A DNA stretch of 34,733 bases from Bryobacteraceae bacterium (GCA_030041035.1 JASHOO010000551.1:1-34733), one strand, 5' to 3'; numbered from the stretch's first letter, positions 19,289-28,185 are shown. Translations and numbers: made by a program. The notes: a model not told the origin generated them from the sequence alone.

Positions 19289-19666
19289 CTATTGATGCGA
19301 AGAGTACTGCGCTTGCGGCGGGTTCAGCTTCACCTCAATGCTTTTCTGCTCTTCTTCGACTTCGAACTTCTCTCCGAAGGTCTGGTATCCCTTGGCAATC
19401 ACCTGCACCAGGATGGTTCCCTGGGGAACGGGAGGAATCTTGGCGATCCCCTCCTGGTTAGTCCGCTGCTCCCAGGAGGTCATGACCTTCTTACCGAGCT
19501 TCGCTTTCGATCGGCCCTTGACGAACTTTACAACCACACTGGCGTTGTCGACCGGGTTGCCGAGCGGAGTCTTGACCGTCACGGTCAGTGCGGTCAGATC
19601 GACCGCCAGCGCCGAGCCCGCGAGAAGCGTGATGAGAACGGCGATCTGCCATAAACGATTCCGCAT
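19289..19666 (-). CDS. Secreted carboxypeptidase-regulatory-like domain protein
   Basis: This 125-residue protein has a clear signal peptide (residues 1-21, cleavage after SALA) followed by a single beta-sandwich of the carboxypeptidase-regulatory/transthyretin-like kind. Indicators are 'LTVTVKTPLGNPVDNASVVV', then 'RTNQEGIAKIPPVPQGTILVQVIAKGYQTF' in outline, which is the usual 'd-ANG-G-a-f-p-v-G-y-v-v-A-GY' pattern. The C-terminal tail is charged and then Gln/Pro-rich. It probably acts as a small envelope protein that binds a polymer or a larger protein; no catalytic residues are seen. It sits between hpnE and the response regulator, on the same strand. Confidence 0.7.
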   Translation of the reverse strand: MRNRLWQIAVLITLLAGSALAVDLTALTVTVKTPLGNPVDNASVVVKFVKGRSKAKLGKKVMTSWEQRTNQEGIAKIPPVPQGTILVQVIAKGYQTFGEKFEVEEEQKSIEVKLNPPQAQYSSHQ

Positions 19667-19702
19667 TTTTCGATTATGACAAAGTAAACGGGCGGCGGTG
19701 CA

Positions 19703-21028
19703 CTAAGCGATATCCGGCAACACAAACCGCACCGGATGCCCGCTCGCCGCCGTCACGGCTTCCGCCGCATAGTATCCGCTGCGCACCGCACCTTCCATGG
19801 TGGCGGGCCATCCCGAACGCGTCCAATCCCCGGCGAGAAAAACATTGGGGACGCGGGTGGCAGCGGCCGGGCGCAGAGCTTCCATGCCGGGATGCGCTGA
19901 ATACGTCGCCCGAACCTCCTTGATGACCTGCGCTCGCTCGACCTTGGCTTCGCGCACGCGCGGAAAAAACTCGGCGGCCTCGGCCAGAGCCAGGTCAACG
20001 ACCTCGGCGCGGCCCATCTCGACCAGGCGGCGCGAGGCGCTGACCACGAACTGCACGTAGCGGCCGTGGTCCTTATTGAACATCCACTGGATGGTGCGAT
20101 CGAGCAGCGCGGCGTGAGGCAGATCGGTCACCGGACGGTCAAACCAGACGTGAATGCCGGTGATGGGGGAATGCTCGAAGCCGGACGTTAAGATTCCCAA
20201 TTCCGGCGCCAGCGCGTCCAGCCGTTCGAAGGGCACGGCGCAGATGTGGTAGTCGGCTGAATGCACGCTGCCGCCGGTTTGCAGGGCGTAAGCAGAGCCC
20301 TCACGAAAAACCACGCGATCCACCGGTGCGCGGCTGTGAATCTTGACTTGCCCGATTTTTTTCCAGGCGTCCGCGCTATAGAGGTCACGCAGAGGAACAT
20401 CCGGGATGCCCATTTCGTAAGAATCGCGGCGCGCCAGCATCCCCAGCCAGAAGACCTGGAAACCGTGCTGCGCGGCCATACGGTCGAGCTCTTCGTTGAT
20501 CGCGCTGACCAGTACCTGGCTCCAGAAGCGCTCGATCGCCCGCTCGGGTTGCTGGTTTTCGCGCAGCCAGTCGAGCATGGTGATGCGGTCGAGATCCTTG
20601 CGCCGGCGGCGCTGCCGTATGAGGGCCAGCATGGCCCGGCCGATGGCCAGCTTGTCGGCTGCACCTAAGCACGGCATGCGTAGAAACGATCCCGCCATGT
20701 GCAGCGGCGCAGGCAGCCACCCGCGTCCGAGTTTCGAGCAACGGCCACCCGGTTCCAAAAATGTAAACTCACGATAGAAACGGATGCGATCGGCGACACC
20801 CAGCCGTCTATAGAAATCGAGAAGATTGACGCAGCAGCGCAGCAGCACGTGCTGGCAGTTATCAATCAGCTCGGCATCATCGTCACCCGGGGTGACCGGG
20901 AAGGAGGTGGCGCGGCCGCCCAGGAACGGACGGGATTCGAACAGATCCACGGTGAAACCTTTGGATCCTAATGCCGCGGCTGCGGCAAGGCCGGCCAGTC
21001 CTCCGCCAACGATATTTACCGAGGGCAT
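19703..21028 (-). CDS. hpnE: Hydroxysqualene dehydroxylase HpnE
   Basis: This 441-residue FAD-dependent amine-oxidase-like enzyme reduces hydroxysqualene to squalene in the HpnC-HpnD-HpnE route that feeds hopanoid or carotenoid synthesis. The N-terminal dinucleotide fold is 'VNIVGGGLAGLAAAAALGSK', followed by 'FESRPFLGGRATSF' and the family-typical 'LIDNCQHVLLRCCVNLLDFY'. The C-terminal FAD contact 'VFLAGDWTRSGWPATMEGAV' is intact. It starts 21 bases after the DNA ligase stop, so it could be read through from the repair genes. HpnC and HpnD are not adjacent here, whereas hpn genes are often clustered. Confidence 0.9.
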   Translation of the reverse strand: MPSVNIVGGGLAGLAAAAALGSKGFTVDLFESRPFLGGRATSFPVTPGDDDAELIDNCQHVLLRCCVNLLDFYRRLGVADRIRFYREFTFLEPGGRCSKLGRGWLPAPLHMAGSFLRMPCLGAADKLAIGRAMLALIRQRRRRKDLDRITMLDWLRENQQPERAIERFWSQVLVSAINEELDRMAAQHGFQVFWLGMLARRDSYEMGIPDVPLRDLYSADAWKKIGQVKIHSRAPVDRVVFREGSAYALQTGGSVHSADYHICAVPFERLDALAPELGILTSGFEHSPITGIHVWFDRPVTDLPHAALLDRTIQWMFNKDHGRYVQFVVSASRRLVEMGRAEVVDLALAEAAEFFPRVREAKVERAQVIKEVRATYSAHPGMEALRPAAATRVPNVFLAGDWTRSGWPATMEGAVRSGYYAAEAVTAASGHPVRFVLPDIA

Positions 21029-21049
21029 TTCCGCCCGAACATAGCGCGT

Positions 21050-22645
21050 TTACGGCTCCCGAGGCAATAACGCGCGGATGGTCTCGAGGCTGTCCGCCTG
21101 CTCCGCGGTCTTGTCGGTGCGCCAGCGCGCCATGCGCGGGAAGCGGACGGCAATGCCGGAGCGGTGGCGCGACGAACGCTGGATGGCTTCGAAGGCCAGC
21201 TCAAATACCAGCTCGGGCTTGACGCGGCGCACCGGTCCGAATTTCTCGATGGTATTGTTGCGGACAAACGCATCGACCTGGCGGATCTCTTCATCGGTCA
21301 GCCCGGAATAGGCTTTAGCGAACGGCACCAGTTCGCCGCCGTCCCATACACCGAACGTGTAGTCGGTAAACAGGCTGGCGCGCCGGCCGTTGCCCGGTTG
21401 CGCGTAAATCAGCACGGCGTCCACCGAATAGGGATTGATCTTCCACTTCCACCAGTCGCCGCGCCGGCGGCCTACGCGGTAAATCGAACCCCGCCGCTTC
21501 AGCATGAATCCTTCGACGCCGCGCTCCCGCGCTTGGCCGCGCGTCCGCTTTAGGTCCTCCCAGGACGCGCCTCCGACAATCGGTGAAGCCACCAGATGGC
21601 TCTCCTCGCCCAGCGCACCGAGTATCCGCTCGAGTTCGGCGCGACGCCAGTCAAGAGGCTGCTCCCGCACATCGCGGCCACCGTGCTCGAGCAGATCGAA
21701 GGCCACCAGCACCACCGGGACCTCCGCCAGAATTTTCGTACCAAGCTCCTTGCGCCCGATGCGCCGCTGCATCTGCGTGAAGGGAAGCGGCGCGCCATCC
21801 TTCCACGGCAAGACCTCACCATCGAGCACCGTGCCCTCCGGCAACAAGGCGCCCGCCGCGGCCAGTTCCGGAAACCGGTCCGTCATCAACTCTTCCCCCC
21901 GCGACCACAGAAACGTGCGCCAGGCACGCCGGATCAGTTGCGAGCGAATGCCGTCCCATTTCCATTCGATTTGCCAAGCGCGCACATCGCCCAATTCCTC
22001 AACTTCGCCTTCCAGCGGATACGCGAGGCAGAACGGATACGGCCGGCTCACATCGGCATCGGCGGTCTCCTGAGCGAGAATCTGCGCAGCGAAACCGGCG
22101 GTCGGCTGCCAATCACCCATCAACCGGTGGGCGAGGACATTGGCTTCGACTCCGCTTGCTTCCGCGAGAGCGCGCACAACCAGATTCTGCGAGACGCCTA
22201 CGCGAAACTCGCCCGTGATGAGCTTGTTCCAGGCAAAACGCTGACGCTCGCTCATCTCACGCCAGGCTTCAATCATCGAATTGCGCCGCGCTCGGTCGTC
22301 CCAATCGCGCATCGGCAGCAGCCGTTCCTCCACCCAATAGCGCAGCGGTTTCTGACTTGAAGCATTCGCGGCAGGGAGCAGCAGTGCGATGGTTTCCGCC
22401 AGATCGCCCACCGCCTGGTAGCATTCGCCGAACATCCAATCGGGCATTTCGGCTTCTTGGATGGCCCATTCGACCAGATCACGCGTCGGAATAAGCCGTT
22501 TCGGCCGCCGGCCGATCAGAAAGTGCACTGCCCAGGCGATGTCTTCAGATGGAGCCGACCGGAAATATTGCGACATCGCCGCGATTTTTTCATTGGTTTT
22601 GGTCGTCGCGTCGAGCGCGGCGTACAGATCGGCAAAAGCTTTCAC
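21050..22645 (-). CDS. ATP-dependent DNA ligase
   Basis: This 531-residue bacterial ATP-dependent ligase is of the LigB/LigC-like type found beside a metallo-beta-lactamase exonuclease. It joins nicked DNA using ATP. Residues of about 1-200 are the DNA-binding domain. The nucleotidyltransferase motif I is 'EWKWDGIR' with Lys229, motif III-like 'LDGEVLPWKDG' and 'LVAFDLLEHGG' follow, motif IV is 'EGFMLKRRGS' and motif V 'WWKWKINPYSVDAVL'. An OB-fold domain ends the protein. The start is a GTG at 22645 that overlaps the exonuclease stop codon by four bases (GTGA), which shows translational coupling. No Ku gene is present. Confidence 0.93.
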   Translation of the reverse strand: MKAFADLYAALDATTKTNEKIAAMSQYFRSAPSEDIAWAVHFLIGRRPKRLIPTRDLVEWAIQEAEMPDWMFGECYQAVGDLAETIALLLPAANASSQKPLRYWVEERLLPMRDWDDRARRNSMIEAWREMSERQRFAWNKLITGEFRVGVSQNLVVRALAEASGVEANVLAHRLMGDWQPTAGFAAQILAQETADADVSRPYPFCLAYPLEGEVEELGDVRAWQIEWKWDGIRSQLIRRAWRTFLWSRGEELMTDRFPELAAAGALLPEGTVLDGEVLPWKDGAPLPFTQMQRRIGRKELGTKILAEVPVVLVAFDLLEHGGRDVREQPLDWRRAELERILGALGEESHLVASPIVGGASWEDLKRTRGQARERGVEGFMLKRRGSIYRVGRRRGDWWKWKINPYSVDAVLIYAQPGNGRRASLFTDYTFGVWDGGELVPFAKAYSGLTDEEIRQVDAFVRNNTIEKFGPVRRVKPELVFELAFEAIQRSSRHRSGIAVRFPRMARWRTDKTAEQADSLETIRALLPREP

Positions 22646-23670
22646 GGCTCCGCCTCCACGGCTTCTACTGCCGCGGACTCCTCATAGCGAGTCTCGATCG
22701 CGTGCGCATCAGAGCCGTTCTCGGCCAACCACCGGGCCAGCGGTGCGCGATAACCGTGCGTCACCCAAACGGTCCGCGCTTGAGAGGCGCGAACGGCGGC
22801 GAGGAGCGCAGGCCAGTCGGCATGGTCGGAAAGCACGAATCCGCGATCGATCGATTGCCGCCGGCGCGTGCCACGAATCCGCATCCACCCGGAAGCCAGG
22901 CCGGTCGAGAAATCGCCGAACCGCCGCAGCCACGGTGAGGCTTTGGCCATTGGCGGAGCCAGGATCAACGCTCGTGTCCAGTCGGTCTTGGTTGGGGCGG
23001 ATCGCGCATACGCGGTCGGCGGCAGCGCCACGCCGGAGTCGCGGTAAATGCGATTGAACTGCTCGACGGCGCCGTGCGTATAAATGGGGCCAATCGAGGG
23101 GTCGATGCCGGCCAGCACGCGCTGCGCCTTTCCCAGGGGATAGGCAAAGAGCACGCTGGCCTTGCCGGCCTGTTGGTTCGCGCGCCACCATTCGTTCATT
23201 TCACCGAGCACTTCGGCCGGCACCGGCCAGCGAAAAACCGGTAGCCCAAACGTGGATTCCGTCACGAATGTGTGACAACGAACCGGTTCGAAGGCCGGAC
23301 AGGTTGGATCGGGTGCCAACTTGTAATCGCCCGACACCACAAACGTCTCGCCGCGATGCTCTATGCGCACTTGCGCCGAACCCAAAATGTGACCCGCCGG
23401 ATGAAACGAAACGCGCACGCCGTTGCGTTCAATGGTCTCGCCGTAATCAACTGACTCGATCGCCGCCTCGGCGCCTAGCCGCAACCGCAACAGCGGCGTG
23501 CAGGGACGCACGCACAGGTATGCCTTCGACCCTGGCACCACATGATCCGCGTGGGCATGCGTGATCACAGCGCAGTCCACGGGATTCCATGGATCTACAT
23601 AAAAGCCGCCTGCCGCGCAATAGAGGCCATGCGAATTCCGCTCGAGGAGATTTTCCACCGGTTCTGCCAT
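22642..23670 (-). CDS. Ligase-associated DNA exonuclease (metallo-beta-lactamase fold)
   Basis: This 342-residue protein belongs to the SNM1/Artemis-like beta-CASP nucleases encoded next to ATP-dependent ligases. The zinc motif HxHxDH is at residues 38-43 ('VITHAHADHVVPG'), with further metal ligands in 'FHPAGHILGSAQV' and 'VVSGDYKLAPDP'. The beta-CASP half contains 'FVLSDHADWPALL' and 'VWVTHGYRAPLARWL'. It probably trims DNA ends for the coupled ligase. Its start codon is only 20 bases from that of the divergent AlkD-like gene, leaving a very short shared control region with a TATACT hexamer on its coding strand. Confidence 0.9.
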   Translation of the reverse strand: MAEPVENLLERNSHGLYCAAGGFYVDPWNPVDCAVITHAHADHVVPGSKAYLCVRPCTPLLRLRLGAEAAIESVDYGETIERNGVRVSFHPAGHILGSAQVRIEHRGETFVVSGDYKLAPDPTCPAFEPVRCHTFVTESTFGLPVFRWPVPAEVLGEMNEWWRANQQAGKASVLFAYPLGKAQRVLAGIDPSIGPIYTHGAVEQFNRIYRDSGVALPPTAYARSAPTKTDWTRALILAPPMAKASPWLRRFGDFSTGLASGWMRIRGTRRRQSIDRGFVLSDHADWPALLAAVRASQARTVWVTHGYRAPLARWLAENGSDAHAIETRYEESAAVEAVEAEP

Positions 23671-23690
23671 TAGTATAAAGTGCGAAGACG

Positions 23691-24434
23691 ATGACTCCCC
23701 GCCAGTTGGCGCAACGCGCGCAGGCTGAAATCCGCAAATCCGCCGACCCCGGATTCGCCGCGCAACAGAGCGCGTACTTCAAGAAATGGGAGAAAGTACT
23801 CTTCCGCGGGCTCAAGACGCCGGACCTGCGCCGCATAGAGCGCGCTTTATATCAAGAGGTTCGCAAACGGTGGACCTATGCCGACGCAGTAGCGTTTTGC
23901 GAGCAGCTCATGCCCGACCGCTACCTTGAAACCAAGGCGCTCGCCCTGATGCTGCTCATGCGCTACCGCCGGCAATTCGAACAGAATCTCCTGCAACGTG
24001 CGAAAAGCTGGCTGGAGCGTGGCCTGTGTGACAACTGGGCCGTTACGGATCACCTGGCTACGCGGATTATCAGCAGTCTGATCGATAAGTTCGAGCCGCT
24101 TGCCGCAACGGTCGAATCCTGGAATCGATCACCCAATCTCTGGGTGCGCCGCTCGAGTGCGGTGGCGTTCGTAAAGCCGGCGGGCAAAGGCCGCCATCTC
24201 GACCGCGCCTACCGCGTGGCGACCGCGCTTCAAGCCGATGATGAGGATCTCATCCACAAAGCCTGCGGCTGGTTGCTGCGCGAGTGCGGCAAGGCCGACG
24301 CGAAACGGCTGGAATCCTATCTGCTGGAACACGGCCCAGCCATCCCCCGCACGACCCTGCGCTATGCCATTGAGAGATTTCCGGAAGCCAAGCGGCGCCA
24401 AATGCTGGAGGCCACGCGCATGAGCCGGCGGTGA
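23691..24434 (+). CDS. DNA alkylation repair protein, AlkD-like glycosylase
   Basis: This 247-residue all-helical HEAT-like repeat protein belongs to the AlkD family, which removes bulky or positively charged alkylated bases without flipping them out. The key pair is seen as Trp116 and Asp120 in 'CDNWAVTDHLATRI', with the spacing known from characterised AlkD. Also present are 'LWVRRSSAVAF' (about 150-160) and 'IHKACGWLLRECG', whose Trp would be the third active-site aromatic. The length is normal. It is divergent from the exonuclease-ligase genes and probably part of the same repair neighbourhood. It converges with the anti-sigma gene with two bases between stops. Confidence 0.9.
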   Translation: MTPRQLAQRAQAEIRKSADPGFAAQQSAYFKKWEKVLFRGLKTPDLRRIERALYQEVRKRWTYADAVAFCEQLMPDRYLETKALALMLLMRYRRQFEQNLLQRAKSWLERGLCDNWAVTDHLATRIISSLIDKFEPLAATVESWNRSPNLWVRRSSAVAFVKPAGKGRHLDRAYRVATALQADDEDLIHKACGWLLRECGKADAKRLESYLLEHGPAIPRTTLRYAIERFPEAKRRQMLEATRMSRR

Positions 24435-24436
24435 GC

Positions 24437-25609
24437 TTACTCCCGCGTCCAGTGCTTGCCGTCCTCGCTCCTCCATGACTCACCTGAAACGGTCGTGATG
24501 GTTACTTGAGTCGGACCACGCAGATCAATTCTAACGATGTCGTCTGCTAACTTCCGGTTCTCGTTCACGACCTGGATCTCCGCCCAATGCGCGCCGTCAT
24601 CAGACGAATAGAATAGTGTTCCCTCAGAGCCACCCACCCACACATCGGGCCCCGAGTTGGCCACTGAGCGAAAGCTGATCTGTTCGCTCAGAGGCACCAC
24701 TTGCCAACTCTGACCGGCATCCGTCGAGCGCTCGACAACCCCGCGCGGTATTCCCGCCCTATCCGCCGAAGCATTGATGCTCCACAGCACGCGAGGAGGT
24801 TGTGCTGCTGCCACCACGAGTTTCGTCCGCTCCATGACCTTGAGCCCTGGCTTGATGGTGAAACTCGGAGCCACTGCCGTCGGGCCTGGCCGGCGGGCGA
24901 ATAGCTTCGCAGAGCTTGCGGATCGAGCCTGCTTTTGCAGTGCGTCACGCTGCTCGGGTTGAACGAAAGACGAGACTGAATCTGCCTCGGGGGACGGCAA
25001 ACGATTCAACACTTCTGCGTTTTCGGCCGGCTGCGCAGGGGGTGCGCTTGCAATCGCCGAGGGCGTTAGGTTATTCACGATGCCCGCTGGCGCAACTTCC
25101 TTTCCCGCCGCTCCCAAAACCGGCGCCTCTTTCCGGCTACGCGGTAGCGCCTCAACTTTCCGCATGTGGCCCAAGGAGCGAGGAACCAACGGTGCAAGCG
25201 ATTGAGGCGGCAGCTTGCTGACGGCCTCAAGCTCGGCAGGCTTCGAGTAATCTTTCACCGCGGGCACTCGCGCGGGCGGAGCGCCGGAATACTGCAAGGT
25301 CACTGCCACGAGGCAGCAGGCCGCTGTGGCTGAGGCGATCCATCGCCATTCGCGGAACCAGCCGCGAAATCCCGCTGCGGCGGAGCGCTGTGCAACCTGG
25401 GCCGCCTCCGGTTCTGCTACCGCACAAGCCAACGCCACACAGTCGCGGCAATCCGCGCACTCCATCAGATGAGCCGCCACGGCCGCACGTTCGCGCTCCG
25501 GCAGTGCATGCTCCGCAAATGCAGCCAGCAGGTTCGCATCCGGATGCGCAGAGTTCTCCAGCGTCTTACGCGCCAACCTAGCCTGGACAACTTCAGGCAT
25601 CTTTTCCAT
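24437..25609 (-). CDS. Membrane anti-sigma factor with Ycf48-like extracytoplasmic domain
   Basis: This 390-residue protein follows the sigma-factor gene by 44 bases on the same strand. The N-terminal cytoplasmic part has a zinc-binding anti-sigma (zf-HC2) motif, His47-x3-Cys51-x2-Cys54 in 'AHLMECADC'. One transmembrane helix lies at about 90-107. A low-complexity Pro/Ala linker follows. The last 120 residues carry sialidase/BNR-like or Ycf48-like repeats ('ERSTDAGQSWQVVPL', 'LFYSSDDGAHWAEIQ', 'SWRSEDGKHWTRE'). It should hold the sigma factor at the membrane and release it on an envelope signal. The first ATG (25609) is kept because AGGGG lies upstream of it; a second Met is at residue 4. Confidence 0.87.
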   Translation of the reverse strand: MEKMPEVVQARLARKTLENSAHPDANLLAAFAEHALPERERAAVAAHLMECADCRDCVALACAVAEPEAAQVAQRSAAAGFRGWFREWRWIASATAACCLVAVTLQYSGAPPARVPAVKDYSKPAELEAVSKLPPQSLAPLVPRSLGHMRKVEALPRSRKEAPVLGAAGKEVAPAGIVNNLTPSAIASAPPAQPAENAEVLNRLPSPEADSVSSFVQPEQRDALQKQARSASSAKLFARRPGPTAVAPSFTIKPGLKVMERTKLVVAAAQPPRVLWSINASADRAGIPRGVVERSTDAGQSWQVVPLSEQISFRSVANSGPDVWVGGSEGTLFYSSDDGAHWAEIQVVNENRKLADDIVRIDLRGPTQVTITTVSGESWRSEDGKHWTRE

Positions 25610-25653
25610 GCGCAGCCCCTGCGATCGGTTCCCCTTCTATATAGATAGAACGC

Positions 25654-26556
25654 TCATGCATCGTTTCCTTGCACGAGGCGGCTGCGAACGTCCACCAGGA
25701 CATCGCGCACATCCACCTCCATGGCCTCCTCAGCCGCCCGCGCATCCATGCCACGCCCGCGTAGGCCGCGCAGAATGCGCTTCCGCAGCGATGCCGTGAT
25801 CTTGTCAAGGCGCCGGCTGACGGTTGATTCGTGCACGCCCAGCATGCGTGCGATCTCGGCCAGCGTTCGTCCGTCCAAATACCATGACGCCAGCAGAAGC
25901 CGCTCGTCCGCCGGCACTTCGCCCAGCGCCTCATCGACGGCCTGCTCCAGTCGGGAATCCACGCGAACCACAGCCTCGGATTTCAGCTCAAATTGCTCGC
26001 CTCGCCGACTTCCCTCCTCGAAACTCACCAGCCGGCGCACACTGCGGTACCGGTTGACATACTCCTGCGCCAAGACGGTTCTGAGCCAGCCTTCGAGCGA
26101 GCCGCGTCCGGTATAGGAGGCCAGTTTTGAAATCCGCTTACCGTTTGCACTTTGCCGTGTCCCAAACAGATCAGCATAGACACCATCGGCCAGTTCGCGC
26201 GCGGCCGATTCTTCCTTCGCCATCGCGGCCGCCGCCAGGAACAACTTCGCACGGTACTGATTCAAGAAACATTCCCAGGCCAGCTCATTACCGCAGGCGC
26301 ATGCACGCGCCAGTACCAGATCCTCCAGCCGCAAGCTGCGATGCAACTCTGCAGCTTCAGCCTGGGAAGCATGCGGAGATAAATACCGCCCACTCACCTC
26401 CTGAAGGATCAGTGCAAAATTCTGCAAGCTCAAGCCGAATCTGTGCCCACCCGATTTCGCATACAGCTCAGCCAAATAGGGTGGGTAACCCGGCGACGCG
26501 GCGCACGCCCCTGCGCCTTCCTCCTCGATTCCAGCGATGGTGCCGCGATTCCGCAT
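25654..26556 (-). CDS. RNA polymerase sigma-70 family factor with long N-terminal region
   Basis: This protein of about 300 residues is longer than a usual ECF sigma factor of about 180-200. Region 2 is near 85-165 ('ACGNELAWECFLNQYRAKLF' through 'YTGRGSLEGWLRTVLAQEYV'). Region 4 is near 210-260 with 'VPADERLLLASWYLDGRTLAEI' and recognition helix 'MLGVHESTVSRRLDKI'. The first 85 residues are an extra helical region. The following gene encodes a zinc-finger anti-sigma protein, which supports an envelope-response role. The frame opens with TTG at 26559; the ATG at 26556 is preferred, but neither has a clear ribosome binding site. Confidence 0.88.
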   Translation of the reverse strand: MRNRGTIAGIEEEGAGACAASPGYPPYLAELYAKSGGHRFGLSLQNFALILQEVSGRYLSPHASQAEAAELHRSLRLEDLVLARACACGNELAWECFLNQYRAKLFLAAAAMAKEESAARELADGVYADLFGTRQSANGKRISKLASYTGRGSLEGWLRTVLAQEYVNRYRSVRRLVSFEEGSRRGEQFELKSEAVVRVDSRLEQAVDEALGEVPADERLLLASWYLDGRTLAEIARMLGVHESTVSRRLDKITASLRKRILRGLRGRGMDARAAEEAMEVDVRDVLVDVRSRLVQGNDA

Positions 26557-26650
26557 CAAAAAATGCCCGCAAAAAACCGGAGGGCCAGCGTTCTTATGAC
26601 GAGCAGGGAGTCAAACCCGTTACTGGGAATGGCCCCCGGAAGGATGAACC

Positions 26651-27778
26651 ATGACTACCGTTGCGCGCGCTGGCTGTCTGGCCACGACCATTATCCTGCT
26701 GTTCGGCGTTCGAATTGAAGGGGGTCCTAAGACCGTAGGCGCCACATACAAGGTCCTCGATCCCGTGACTCAGCATAACCTCACCGTGTTCCCGGTTGTG
26801 ACAGAGTCGAGTTATGACACACACAGTTTCTTGACGCTCGATGAGGGGTTTCGTTCCGGAACTGTGGTGGTCACTGAAGAAGGAGGATCGCCAGGCCTGA
26901 TACGTCCGAGGCCGCCCCGCCCGCCTGGCGTCTGGGAAGACTATCCGCCACCGGCAAATCCAATTCCGCGGCGCGGAGCCGAGGTCAATCGTTTGATGCT
27001 GACCAACAACTCTGAAAAGCCGCTGATTCTCCTGGCAGGGGAGATCGTGACCGGAGGCAAGCAGGATCGCGTCGTGGGCAAAGACCGCATCATCCCGGCG
27101 AAGAGCGAGCCCATCGACCTGAATGTCTTTTGCGTCGAACCACACCGTTGGGTAGAAACCTCTGCGCGATTCGGCGGTCTTGGCTTCGCCATGGCCCAAC
27201 CCAGCGTCCGCATCAGAGCGATGGCGGACAAAGATCAGCAGGCGGTGTGGGAAGAGGTCGCCCGGTCGAAGGAGTCAGTCGCCGCGGCTGTTCCAGCGCC
27301 GAGCGCCCAAATGCTCGCCGCCACATCGTCGTACGCCAAGACTATGGAGAACAGCGCGGTGCAGGATCGTGTGGATGCCGTCGCTCGTCCCATCGAGCGT
27401 TCCTATGGCAGGCTGATGAGCGAATTGCGCGCGCAGAAGGCGGTGGGCGCAGTGGTCGCAATCAACGGAGAGATTGTGTGGGCCGACATTTTCGCCAGTG
27501 CATCGCTGCTCGAACAGTACTGGCCGAAGCTGGTCCGCTCCTACGCCGCGGAAGCGGTCTCGGCGCGGACCGGCCGGGCGAAGTGGCCATCAGCACCATC
27601 TGTTGCCGAAGCGCAAAGTTTCTTGGACGACTTCGATGCGCGGCACGAGACCGTAGAAAGCGAGCTCGGTGTCTATCGCAACACGGAGATGATGGGGCGC
27701 GACTTCGATGCCTTCATCCTGACATCGCTGTTGCCGAACACGGGATTTAACGTGCACATCGCGCAAATGCGCCGGTGA
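26651..27778 (+). CDS. Secreted ARPP-1 / DUF6569 domain protein
   Basis: This 375-residue protein has a probable signal peptide (about 1-22). The central region matches, from memory, the ARPP-1 or DUF6569 family: 'HNLTVFPVV', 'FLTLDEGFRSGTVVVTEEG', 'VNRLMLTNNSEKPLILLAGE', 'IVTGGKQDRVVGKDRIIPA' and 'LNVFCVEPHRW'. The family has no defined biochemical role. A helical C-terminal half follows, ending in 'TEMMGRDFDAFILTSLLPNT'. The ATG at 26651 has GGAAGG seven bases upstream. It is divergent from the sigma gene with 94 bases between starts, so it could be a target of that sigma factor. Confidence 0.8.
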   Translation: MTTVARAGCLATTIILLFGVRIEGGPKTVGATYKVLDPVTQHNLTVFPVVTESSYDTHSFLTLDEGFRSGTVVVTEEGGSPGLIRPRPPRPPGVWEDYPPPANPIPRRGAEVNRLMLTNNSEKPLILLAGEIVTGGKQDRVVGKDRIIPAKSEPIDLNVFCVEPHRWVETSARFGGLGFAMAQPSVRIRAMADKDQQAVWEEVARSKESVAAAVPAPSAQMLAATSSYAKTMENSAVQDRVDAVARPIERSYGRLMSELRAQKAVGAVVAINGEIVWADIFASASLLEQYWPKLVRSYAAEAVSARTGRAKWPSAPSVAEAQSFLDDFDARHETVESELGVYRNTEMMGRDFDAFILTSLLPNTGFNVHIAQMRR

Positions 27779-28185
27779 AAGCGTACCGCTGTATCCGTAG
27801 AACGCCTATGGGGCACATGCGACTCCAAGTAGCGCTGCTCATAGCTCGGGAAGCGTAATGCTAACGCTGGCATAGGTTTTTGCTGGTAGCCTAGTGGAGT
27901 GTTGAAATACAGCTAGACCACTACCGGACACCTGAAACGCATTTCTAGCCACGTTTCCGCTCGAAGTTTTCAACGTTTACGCGGTGTCCTGGATCTCTGT
28001 AAACCATACATCCAGGCTGACTTAGGTCCTTGCCGCCGCGCCGTCTTTTGTGCCGAACGCTGGAATTCCAATTCTGCGATGCGGAGCGGTGCCACGCGCC
28101 ATTTCCGTACACGCCAAAAATAAACTTTCCCCCCGCTAATTGTTCCCTTCCACGGCGCATGTAGAGAGTGAGGGAGGTAACACAA
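27779..28185. other. Gene-poor stretch before the leader-peptide gene
   Basis: In these 407 bases no reading frame resembles a protein. Base composition is more mixed than in the flanking genes. A weak stem AGCGT...ACGCT occurs near 27856-27873 without a T-tract. The part nearest 28186 should hold the promoter of the peptide gene; AT-rich bases at 28115-28130 are the only hint. Confidence 0.4.
28173..28180 (+). promoter_or_regulatory. Ribosome binding site GGAGGTAA
   Basis: A near-perfect anti-16S match sits eight bases after GGAGG before the ATG at 28186. It decides this start over the upstream GTG at 28168 and is strong evidence that the small peptide is translated. Confidence 0.75.

Noticed and set aside
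23268-23300. GGTTCGAA stretch resembling a tRNA T-arm
   Set aside because: It is inside the exonuclease coding sequence and no acceptor stem or anticodon arm can be folded around it.
27925-27945. GACACCTGAAA similar to the repeat at 32207
   Set aside because: An 11-base match alone, without the terminal inverted repeats, is within chance expectation for a window of this size.
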